DNA from: Pyrobaculum sp.
GTDB lineage: Archaea; Thermoproteota; Thermoprotei; Thermoproteales; Thermoproteaceae
DNA length: 5,019 nucleotides
Reading direction: 5' to 3'
Assembly (NCBI GenBank): GCA_020833205.1
Contig: JAJHQT010000063.1
Location: 1-5,019, forward strand
A program made the translations under genes and the position numbers. The notes under the pieces were generated by a model. It ran no database searches, was not told where the DNA came from, and saw only the letters and a list, made by a program, of their open reading frames with translations. Below, in pieces: positions 1 through 4,871 of this stretch. Position 1 is the first letter of the stretch, and the number at the start of each line of letters is the position of its first letter.

Positions 1-1064
1 AGCTGGTGGAACTCCATGCTGTGTTTGGGGTCTAGCTTCTCGGGGCGGAACACCCTGCCGATTGTAAACACTTTGTACTGACCTTCTCCTCTTTCGGCCA
101 GCGCCCGGATGGTGGTGGCGGTGGTTTGCGTCCTTAAGACTGGGTTCAGCGCCTTCTGGAGGTTCCATTTATAGCCCCACTTCTCTTCATGCACTTGTCT
201 AACGGCATCTATGAACTCTGCAGGCGGCTTCTCCAGGGGGCCGTCCCACTTGACGTAGAAGGTGTCGTGTACCTCTCTGGCGGGGTGGTCCTGGGCCTGG
301 AACAAGGCGTCGAAGTTCCAAAACTCCACCTCGAGGAGGGGGCCTCTCACTTCTTCGAAGCCGAGCCCCACCATGACCTCTCTTACGTAGTCTAGAAATT
401 CGTTGAAGAAGTGAGGCACAGGAGCGGGGTGCTCGGGCGGCTCTACGCTTAGGTCAAAGGGCTTCAGGAAGTAGCTCCGCCATCTGCCGGTGGCTATGTC
501 TTCGCTTGTCAGCGCTGTCTTGACCTCGGCCGGCTGGACCGCGGCTAGGGGCACTGCGGCTTTTACGTAGACAAGCGTCCGCTCTGTCTTCCTCACGAGC
601 TTCCTCTTGAGAAACTCCTGGAGGACCTCCCGCGGAGCGGCGTCCAGAGCGTTGAGGAACTTCTGCTTCTCCTCTACCGCGGCGAGTAGCCGTCGGTAGG
701 TCTCCTCGTCTAGCTCCAGAACTCGACCCCTCGGCCTTACTCCCAACTTAGCCAAGTTTGCTAGGGCTATGTCGGCCTCGGGCCGTGTGAGGTCCACAAC
801 GCATTTCCCCTCGGCGCATACGGCGCCTCTGAGGAGTTTAAGCTCGGGAAGGCCCTCAACGGCTCTTCGACGCCCCTCCTCGGTGAGTTCATACCTCTCG
901 ACGGTTCTCCTCTCCACTTGGATCAGCCCCTTCGCCCTGGCCTCCTCCACGTACCTCATTAGGCTTTCTGGCTGGTGGCCTAGCTCTCGTGCAATGTCGT
1001 CAAGCGAGACGAACTCCTGGGCTCGTCTCAAGACCTCATACATCAGGGGCGGCACAATTATCAT
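1..1064 (-). CDS. pheS: Phenylalanyl-tRNA synthetase alpha subunit (N-terminal 354 residues; C-terminus beyond window)
   Basis: PheS is the catalytic subunit of the alpha2beta2 enzyme that activates phenylalanine with ATP and charges tRNA-Phe in the cytoplasm. The reading frame is open from an ATG at 1062-1064 to the window edge, so the stop codon and class II motif 3 are missing because of the window, not because of a mutation. Residues about 8-75 form a winged-helix module of the archaeal/eukaryotic PheS type (LDDIARELGHQPESLMRYVE, then a basic wing and LTEEGRR). The class II core follows: motif 1 near 226-245 (YVREVMVGLGFEEVRGPLLE), the segment FWNFDALFQAQDHPAREVHD at 248-267, the substrate-pocket segment LRTQTTATTIR at 310-320, and motif 2 at 332-354 with the FRPEKLDPKHS signature. 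The start is supported by a TATA box centred 26 nt upstream, which predicts transcription beginning at this ATG. A second in-frame ATG at 1041-1043 is less likely. The family is clear. Confidence 0.97.
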   Translation of the reverse strand, partial: MIIVPPLMYEVLRRAQEFVSLDDIARELGHQPESLMRYVEEARAKGLIQVERRTVERYELTEEGRRRAVEGLPELKLLRGAVCAEGKCVVDLTRPEADIALANLAKLGVRPRGRVLELDEETYRRLLAAVEEKQKFLNALDAAPREVLQEFLKRKLVRKTERTLVYVKAAVPLAAVQPAEVKTALTSEDIATGRWRSYFLKPFDLSVEPPEHPAPVPHFFNEFLDYVREVMVGLGFEEVRGPLLEVEFWNFDALFQAQDHPAREVHDTFYVKWDGPLEKPPAEFIDAVRQVHEEKWGYKWNLQKALNPVLRTQTTATTIRALAERGEGQYKVFTIGRVFRPEKLDPKHSMEFHQ

Positions 1065-1083
1065 AGCACTTTGGAAAGATCTG

Positions 1084-1096
1084 TTAATATATAAAA
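1084..1096 (-). promoter_or_regulatory. TATA box of pheS
   Basis: The minus strand reads TTTTATATATTAA, a strong archaeal box A. It is centred near 1090, 26 nt upstream of the A of the pheS ATG at 1064. This is the usual distance from TATA centre to transcription start in archaea, so the mRNA should be leaderless. It lies in the 74-bp gap behind the RHH gene and is the most AT-rich stretch there. Confidence 0.8.
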
Positions 1097-1138
1097 CGGG
1101 CGTGTGGAGTGGGGTAGAAAATCTAAGAGATTGCGGAC

Positions 1139-1369
1139 CTATCTGCCCTTTAGTAGAGAAATAGGTAGCTCCTCCTCTTTCTCCTCTTCTCTGGGCACCT
1201 TGGCTTTGAAAACTTCTTTGTATAAGAGGTCGCGTAACGCGGCTCTTATGGCCTCACTTCTGTTGGGGAATATCCCACGTCTCACAAGCTCGTCGAGTTC
1301 TTCAAGCATCTTTTTCGGCACGTGGACGGAGATTAACGACATCTTGTCCTGGCTCTTGCTCCTCGGCAT
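1139..1369 (-). CDS. Ribbon-helix-helix (CopG/Arc-type) DNA-binding protein, 76 aa
   Basis: This is a small dimeric transcription factor of the ribbon-helix-helix fold, in which a paired beta-ribbon from two subunits reads the DNA major groove. Residues 12-18 (LISVHVP) form the expected beta-strand, KKMLEELDELVRRG at 19-32 is helix A, and NRSEAIRAALRDLLYKEVF at 36-54 is helix B with the conserved N-x-SEAIRxAL signature. The tail is charged (EEEKEEE at 61-67) and may be disordered. The ATG at 1369 is chosen over the in-frame ATG at residue 10 because a TATA box is centred about 25 nt upstream of it. The basic N-terminal segment MPRSKSQDK could contact DNA. It sits between an unknown gene and pheS, each with its own promoter, so its target cannot be inferred from context. 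There is no toxin partner next to it, so an antitoxin role is not supported. Confidence 0.9.
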   Translation of the reverse strand: MPRSKSQDKMSLISVHVPKKMLEELDELVRRGIFPNRSEAIRAALRDLLYKEVFKAKVPREEEKEEELPISLLKGR

Positions 1370-1389
1370 GAGACTCTAGATGTTCCACG

Positions 1390-1397
1390 TTAATAAA
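1390..1397 (-). promoter_or_regulatory. TATA box of the RHH gene
   Basis: The minus strand reads TTTATTAA, centred about 24-25 nt upstream of the ATG at 1369, which predicts a leaderless transcript. It lies in the 54-bp gap after the 105-aa gene. A 6-bp palindrome TCTAGA lies between box and start at 1375-1380; it is too short to call an operator. Confidence 0.7.
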
Positions 1398-1423
1398 GGT
1401 CATTTGCAGGTAATATGAGCGTA

Positions 1424-1741
1424 CTACGCCTTGACCTCCGCTTCGGCTGTGGAGAGCGCCTTTACGAGTTGCTCCAACACGCGGTATTTAGGCAAGGTGG
1501 CCAGCTTCTTCGCCAGTTTTCTAAGCCTCTCTGCATCCTGGGGGGTTATCAACCTAGGCTTCCCCTCGCCGTCGTATGCGTGCCAATCTCCCTTCTCGTA
1601 TATATATCCCACGTCGCCCATATATATCTCAGCGTAGAGCCCTCTTTTCTTGACCTCGGCGAAGACCACGATGTCTTCAAGCTCAAGCTCCATATAGGCG
1701 TTCCGCAGAACTATCCTGAGAAACGGAGCCCTAAGCCTCAC
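1424..1741 (-). CDS. Small protein of unknown function, 105 aa, GTG start
   Basis: I do not recognise a family. The N-terminal half (residues 8-57) alternates hydrophobic and polar residues (RIVLRNAYMELELEDIVVFA, then LYAEIYMGDVGYIYEKGDWH), suggesting a small beta-sheet domain. The C-terminal half (67-97) is a highly charged predicted helix pair (PQDAERLRKLAKKLATL, then YRVLEQLVKAL). There is no signal peptide or membrane segment, so it should be cytoplasmic. The GTG at 1739-1741 is chosen because an in-frame TGA at 1748-1750 closes the frame just upstream, leaving no ATG there, and because a TATA box centred 24 nt upstream predicts transcription from this codon. The in-frame ATG at residue 17 (1691-1693) would cut off the first predicted strand and is less likely. 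The gene begins 36 nt behind the DUF1512 gene. Codon use looks like that of its neighbours. That the gene is real is likely; its function is unknown. Confidence 0.75.
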   Translation of the reverse strand: MRLRAPFLRIVLRNAYMELELEDIVVFAEVKKRGLYAEIYMGDVGYIYEKGDWHAYDGEGKPRLITPQDAERLRKLAKKLATLPKYRVLEQLVKALSTAEAEVKA

Positions 1742-1760
1742 AGCTACTCACCACACCGAC

Positions 1761-1769
1761 TTTTAAAAA
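1761..1769 (-). promoter_or_regulatory. TATA box of the 105-aa gene, also the T-run after the DUF1512 gene
   Basis: The minus strand reads TTTTTAAAA within CTTTTTAAAAG, centred at 1765, 24 nt upstream of the GTG start at 1741. It begins 9 nt after the DUF1512 stop codon, so the five T residues are placed where an archaeal T-run terminator would be expected. One short sequence may thus end one transcript and start the next. Confidence 0.7.
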
Positions 1770-1777
1770 GATAACTC

Positions 1778-2902
1778 TCAAGCCCCGGCGGGGGGCTGAC
1801 CCACGCCGACTGTATTGCCTACGCCGATGAGGAGGACCGACTCGCCGGGCTGGACGTTGGTGGTTATGAAGTCGAACACTCTCTTGGTGGTGTGCTGTAC
1901 AGCGTTGTATATGTCGTTGGTCATTGTGGTCAGGGCCTCGGACTGACGCATCTTGATGAGGAAGGCGTATAGAGGTACGCCGTATTTCGTGGCGTAGCTC
2001 TCTATGTTGAACTTCTCAACTCCAACTCCGCCCATGGCTACTCCAATTCCTTCAGCCACCTCTCCCGTCTTCTCGCCTTCAAGCCTCAGAGCTGCGTCTA
2101 CCGTTACTATGTACTTGGGTTTGGCGTTGAGCTTGTTGAAGACATATTCCACAGCCTCGTCCAGCCTTCCCACGGTGCTGCCGGGACCCTCCGCCTTTAT
2201 TACATATAGCCTCCTCCCCTGGTAGTCGCACTCAGCCACCACGGTGTCTTTAACGGCGGAGTAATACGTGGGCGCCCAGCACTGGCTCAACACGTTATAA
2301 GCCACAAGAGGCCCGGCGCTGTCGCCTATGGGGACCCCCTTGATGAAGGAGTTAACCGCCTCGTTCACAGTGTCCGTGAGTTCTTTCAACAGCGGCAGTA
2401 GCATGGTAAGTTGAATTACTAGGTAGAAGGCCTTATATTTTTTGGCAGTTTTGTAGTAGTGGTCAACGACTTTATATATGAAGTTCATGTACCTAAGCGC
2501 CTCCACCGCAGTTGCCATGTTTTTTACAGTAATGCCGTCGTTCACAATTCTGCCGATCTCGTGCTCGTAGGTCTCCACATAGGTGTTGAGGATGTGTTTA
2601 TACTTCGGCACAATCCCGCTGGGATCCAACGCGGTGGGCTCAATCACTGCGAAATCCACCATCTTCTTCAACGTGGACTCCAGCTCAGATCTTGAGACCT
2701 CCCGTCTCTTGGTCTTCTCAAGGGCAGAAAGCACGTTGGCAGAAGCGGTGTTGAGAAGCTGGCCTAGGTATGTGAGGAAGCCGCTTACTTGACTTAGATA
2801 ACGCCACATCTGTAGATCCTGCAACATGAAGATCAGCGCAAACCATATGAATATCGACAACAGATACCACATGGGGTCGTAGCCGGTAGCCTGGAGCAAC
2901 AT
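1778..2902 (-). CDS. DUF1512-type archaeal membrane-anchored protein, 374 aa
   Basis: Both length (374 aa) and pattern fit the archaea-only family DUF1512, which I recall as about 370 residues and of unknown function. One strong membrane helix lies at residues 11-28 (MWYLLSIFIWFALIFMLQ). With a short N-terminus and a basic stretch afterwards (KTKRRE at 63-68), most of the protein should be in the cytoplasm. Residues 30-160 are mainly helical. A second hydrophobic stretch at 158-172 may be membrane-associated or buried. The C-terminal part (195-370) is a Gly-rich alpha/beta domain with the blocks KAEGPGSTVGRLDEAVE at 236-252, YIVTVDAALRLEGEKTGEVA at 264-283, GIGVAMGGVGVEKFNIE at 285-301 and GESVLLIGVGNTVGVGQ at 353-369. 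The ATG at 2902 fits a TATA box about 25 nt upstream. The gene follows a C/D box RNA gene and precedes a small unknown gene. The family call is from memory; an enzymatic role for the C-terminal domain is inference. Confidence 0.85.
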   Translation of the reverse strand: MLLQATGYDPMWYLLSIFIWFALIFMLQDLQMWRYLSQVSGFLTYLGQLLNTASANVLSALEKTKRREVSRSELESTLKKMVDFAVIEPTALDPSGIVPKYKHILNTYVETYEHEIGRIVNDGITVKNMATAVEALRYMNFIYKVVDHYYKTAKKYKAFYLVIQLTMLLPLLKELTDTVNEAVNSFIKGVPIGDSAGPLVAYNVLSQCWAPTYYSAVKDTVVAECDYQGRRLYVIKAEGPGSTVGRLDEAVEYVFNKLNAKPKYIVTVDAALRLEGEKTGEVAEGIGVAMGGVGVEKFNIESYATKYGVPLYAFLIKMRQSEALTTMTNDIYNAVQHTTKRVFDFITTNVQPGESVLLIGVGNTVGVGQPPAGA

Positions 2903-2923
2903 TGGAAAACAGACCCATTTGCC

Positions 2924-2931
2924 TTAAAAAA
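2924..2931 (-). promoter_or_regulatory. TATA box of the DUF1512 gene
   Basis: The minus strand reads CTTTTTTAAGG; its TTTTTTAA core is centred about 25 nt upstream of the ATG at 2902. An A-rich stretch (ACAAAAC) just upstream would serve as the TFB recognition element. The six T residues also follow a hairpin at 2939-2960 and could end transcription arriving from the surface-protein/small-RNA side. Confidence 0.7.
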
Positions 2932-2938
2932 GTTTTGT

Positions 2939-2980
2939 CAGACCTCTAATCCCCCGTCTGAGAGCCGTCGCATAAGCTCT
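2939..2980 (-). other. Two tandem 5-bp hairpins in the intergenic region
   Basis: On the minus strand AGAGC/GCTCT (2976-2980 with 2961-2965, 10-nt loop) is followed with no gap by CAGAC/GTCTG (2956-2960 with 2939-2943, 12-nt loop). A 7-nt spacer and T6 come next. They could protect or end the RNA made from the surface-protein gene and the C/D box RNA. The stems are short and the loops large, so chance cannot be excluded. Confidence 0.35.
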
Positions 2981-3001
2981 GTGCCCCGCAAAGCGTAAAC
3001 G

Positions 3002-3049
3002 TCAGTATTCGAAGGCTCTATCACCTCTCAGGTAGAATCCCGTCATCAT
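3002..3049 (-). ncRNA. C/D box small RNA (2'-O-methylation guide)
   Basis: The minus strand contains all four boxes of an archaeal C/D RNA in order and at standard spacing. Box C is AUGAUGA (3043-3049), a perfect RUGAUGA. The 11-nt D' guide CGGGAUUCUAC is at 3032-3042, and box D' is CUGA (3028-3031). A 3-nt linker follows, then a degenerate box C' GUGAUAG (3018-3024). The 12-nt D guide AGCCUUCGAAUA is at 3006-3017, and box D is CUGA (3002-3005). The 48-nt core is the normal archaeal size; the mature RNA probably extends a few nucleotides at each end. Such RNAs bind L7Ae, Nop5 and fibrillarin and direct ribose methylation of the target nucleotide paired five positions from box D or D'. The D guide places this on the C of UUCGAA, matching tRNA T-loop C56. 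It lies 28 nt behind the stop codon of the surface-protein gene, and a TATA box is next to that stop codon. The structural call is strong; the target is inference. Confidence 0.82.
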
Positions 3050-3067
3050 GAGAAAATCTGTGCTGTG

Positions 3068-3076
3068 TTTTAAAAA
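3068..3076 (-). promoter_or_regulatory. TATA box for the C/D box RNA, abutting the upstream stop codon
   Basis: The minus strand reads CTTTTTAAAAC immediately after the TAA stop codon (3078-3080) of the surface-protein gene. It is almost identical to the box in front of the 105-aa gene. Its centre at 3072 is 23 nt from the first base of box C, slightly shorter than the 24-26 nt seen for the protein genes here, so the transcript would begin at or just before box C. The T-run may also end the surface-protein mRNA. Confidence 0.55.
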
Positions 3077-3077
3077 G

Positions 3078-4568
3078 TTAGACCTCCACGAGGTCTCTTC
3101 CGCCTTTCTCCACCGGTTTTTCCTTCTTTCTGAGGCCGAAGGCCGCGGCGGCGCCGACCACAGCTGCCGCCGCCGCGATTTTGAGGAAGCTTTCCTTGGT
3201 GAGAGTCGGTATTTTTATCTCTGGTTGCAACTGGACGAGGTATCTCACGCCGTTTACCTCAACGGCGGCGTTTGTGTCCACCGGGATGATGCGGGCGACT
3301 CCGTCGACGCCGTAGAATTTAAGGCCTCCCACATATATCGCAAACCGCGAAAGTGGCGTGCTTAGTACATCTACTACCTTGACCTCGTGGAAAAATGAGG
3401 AGGCGTTGATGAAGAGTGTGGGAGACGCCTTCCTTATGTACTCAGCTACTAACGTGCCGTTGTAGTAGATCCTCACGGTGACGTTAGACCCCATCTTGGC
3501 CACCTCAGGCTCCACCGTGACGTTGAAACTTGGGAGAGCCGCCTTAGGCCTTACTAGGTCTGTATACGCCTCGACGAAGCCGCCAGACACTTGGGCTAGG
3601 TATTTGTAGACCGACTCCTTCGTTTTTACGTAGACGTAGTAGCTGGCTCCCTCCACTACGCACATACCCACCTGCGACCCGTCGTCTGTCGAGACTGCAT
3701 ACACCGGGAGACTCTGGCCGTCGACCGTTTTGGCGACAGCCCCGCGGAACCTCCAGGTGGTTATGTTCACTGGCAGGTAGTAGGAGGAGAGAGTGTACTC
3801 TTCGCCTGTATCTAGCTTAACGTATATCCTCAGCGGCCTCTCCAACGGGTTCACCACGGCAGCTCTACCCGAGCACTCGCCGACCACAGGCACGGAGATT
3901 TGCTCCACCACTACGCGAGGTTTTCCCACGACCTCTGTCTGATTCGGCGCAAAAAGTAGGTGGAAATCCGGCGTCCAGGGCCTGACGCCATCCACCTTTA
4001 CGCCTCTTGTCGGCACGTATACATAGTAGTCCGGCCTATCGCCGCTGAGACTTATGTATGTGATGTTGGCGATGCCGTATCCCGATATCTGCGCCACGCC
4101 GTATACTACGTACTCCTCTGCGTATACGCCGAACGACTCGGCGGAGGCCACCCTGTAGACAAATTGGCCAGTTACCTGAGGCCGCGTAAATGACTTCACC
4201 TTCACAATGGCGGTTCCGTTGACCTCGTACGGCACGCCGACGTACAGATAGGCGGAGTCCTCGCCCCTCACAGTAATGGGCACGAGAGGCCCCACGCTTC
4301 TCCATCTGTCTATCTTTATTGAGAGAAAGTCTCCACATACGTAACCCCGCACGTACTTAGGCGTGGGATATTTGTCTAACGTGGGCTGCGTCAATGCGCC
4401 GTCTTTTCCCACCGCATACACCGACGCAATGCCCCAAGGAGAGAGCGGGTCTAGGTATGCGGAGAAGTTGACGCACCCCCCAAGCGGCGTGGCGTAGACG
4501 AAGGGTATTGTGGATATGGGCACGGCCGACGCTGTGGCGTTGATCAGCAGAAGCAGAAGACCAAACAT
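3078..4568 (-). CDS. Secreted, C-terminally membrane-anchored surface protein, 496 aa
   Basis: I do not recognise a named family, but the architecture is that of a crenarchaeal cell-surface protein. Residues 1-15 (MFGLLLLLINATASA) form a short signal peptide ending in a likely ASA cleavage site. Residues 16-455 are rich in beta-strand patterns, Tyr, Val and Pro, with few charged helices, suggesting several immunoglobulin-like or similar beta domains. Nine Asn-X-Ser/Thr sequons lie in the mature part (N34, N117, N168, N209, N268, N349, N362, N370, N388), consistent with N-glycosylation outside the cell. There are four extracellular cysteines (C32, C78, C232, C303), which could form two disulfides. 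Residues 462-478 form an Ala/Val-rich membrane helix followed by a basic cytoplasmic tail (RKKEKPVEK). The ATG at 4566-4568 is chosen because it begins the signal peptide and lies about 24 nt below a TATA box. A longer frame from a GTG at 4646 would place 26 unrelated residues before the signal peptide and reads into the repeat remnant. It could be an S-layer-associated or solute-binding stalk protein. Confidence 0.88.
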   Translation of the reverse strand: MFGLLLLLINATASAVPISTIPFVYATPLGGCVNFSAYLDPLSPWGIASVYAVGKDGALTQPTLDKYPTPKYVRGYVCGDFLSIKIDRWRSVGPLVPITVRGEDSAYLYVGVPYEVNGTAIVKVKSFTRPQVTGQFVYRVASAESFGVYAEEYVVYGVAQISGYGIANITYISLSGDRPDYYVYVPTRGVKVDGVRPWTPDFHLLFAPNQTEVVGKPRVVVEQISVPVVGECSGRAAVVNPLERPLRIYVKLDTGEEYTLSSYYLPVNITTWRFRGAVAKTVDGQSLPVYAVSTDDGSQVGMCVVEGASYYVYVKTKESVYKYLAQVSGGFVEAYTDLVRPKAALPSFNVTVEPEVAKMGSNVTVRIYYNGTLVAEYIRKASPTLFINASSFFHEVKVVDVLSTPLSRFAIYVGGLKFYGVDGVARIIPVDTNAAVEVNGVRYLVQLQPEIKIPTLTKESFLKIAAAAAVVGAAAAFGLRKKEKPVEKGGRDLVEV

Positions 4569-4586
4569 ATGGCTAAGGCCGCCGGA

Positions 4587-4598
4587 GGTTAAATAACC
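4587..4598 (-). promoter_or_regulatory. TATA box of the surface-protein gene, within an inverted repeat
   Basis: The minus strand reads GGTTATTTAACC, with perfect 5-bp arms (GGTTA/TAACC) around two bases. Its TTATTTAA core is centred about 24 nt upstream of the ATG at 4568, again predicting a leaderless mRNA. This box supports the 4568 start over the longer reading frame. The symmetry could matter for a repressor, or may simply reflect a TATA-like palindrome. Confidence 0.7.
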
Positions 4599-4611
4599 AG
4601 CGTTTACGCGG

Positions 4612-4623
4612 CAATTTAAATTG
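4612..4623. repeat. 12-bp perfect palindrome CAATTTAAATTG
   Basis: CAATTTAAATTG reads the same on both strands and is the most AT-rich point between the surface-protein promoter and the repeat remnant. It resembles a TATA box in either direction, but no start codon is correctly spaced from it with a convincing gene. It could be a second TATA-like element or a regulator site 14 bp upstream of the main box. Confidence 0.4.
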
Positions 4624-4643
4624 GAGACCTCCGTGCGCATCGG

Positions 4644-4871
4644 CACAGCAGGCCCCTTCGGCCACTTCTCTATGGCGTCTCTGTGCTCTTTGCGACCGGC
4701 CGCCAGCCTGTCGGTGGTGGCTATGACGCGTTACACGCCTCCATCGCCCACTTTCCTCACCTCGGCGCCGACGCCTGTAAGCCTCAGCAGCCGGGCCGCG
4801 AGCTCCACGCGGCTCCGGTCCGACGAGTGGAATTGGAACAGATAGACATCGTAGTTGTCGGCTTTTGACAT
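4644..4871 (-). pseudogene. Truncated, nonsense-interrupted PaRep2b-like repeat-family protein
   Basis: PaRep2b is, from memory, a multicopy protein family of unknown function in Pyrobaculum, normally several hundred residues long. From an ATG at 4869-4871 preceded by GGAG, the frame encodes 46 residues containing DNYDVYLFQFHSSDRSRVEL and AARLLRLTGVGAEV, which match my recollection of the family N-terminus. A TAA at 4731-4733 then interrupts it, and the same frame continues with RVIATTDRLAAGR, which I also associate with this family. An ancestral TAC or TAT codon would become TAA by a single change. About 12 residues later the likeness is lost (EKWPKGPAV), and the rest of the expected protein is missing, so a deletion has also occurred. 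No TATA box is visible upstream. The region sits right upstream of the surface-protein promoter. The alternative is an intact 46-aa peptide gene, or an 87-aa one from a GTG at 4994; both are less likely. The family name should be checked. Confidence 0.55.

Noticed and set aside
1375..1380. TCTAGA palindrome between the TATA box and start of the RHH gene as an autoregulatory operator
   Set aside because: Six bases with no second copy at a helical-turn spacing is expected by chance.
1139..1741. Toxin-antitoxin pair made of the 105-aa protein and the RHH protein
   Set aside because: The two genes have separate promoters and a 54-bp gap, and the 105-aa protein resembles no toxin family I know.
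2718..2918. 66-aa minus-strand frame overlapping the start of the DUF1512 gene
   Set aside because: It overlaps the DUF1512 coding region in another frame and its start is not correctly spaced from the TATA box.
2939..3000. Possible tRNA in the intergenic hairpin region
   Set aside because: No acceptor stem, T-loop or D-loop signature can be assembled around the two small stems.
4569..4646. N-terminal extension of the surface protein to a GTG at 4646 (522 aa)
   Set aside because: It would bury the signal peptide behind 26 unrelated residues, crosses the TATA box, and shares its frame with the repeat remnant by chance.
189..4868. Plus-strand open frames throughout the window
   Set aside because: All lie opposite minus-strand genes or the repeat remnant, have no promoter of their own, and translate to low-complexity or unrecognisable sequence.
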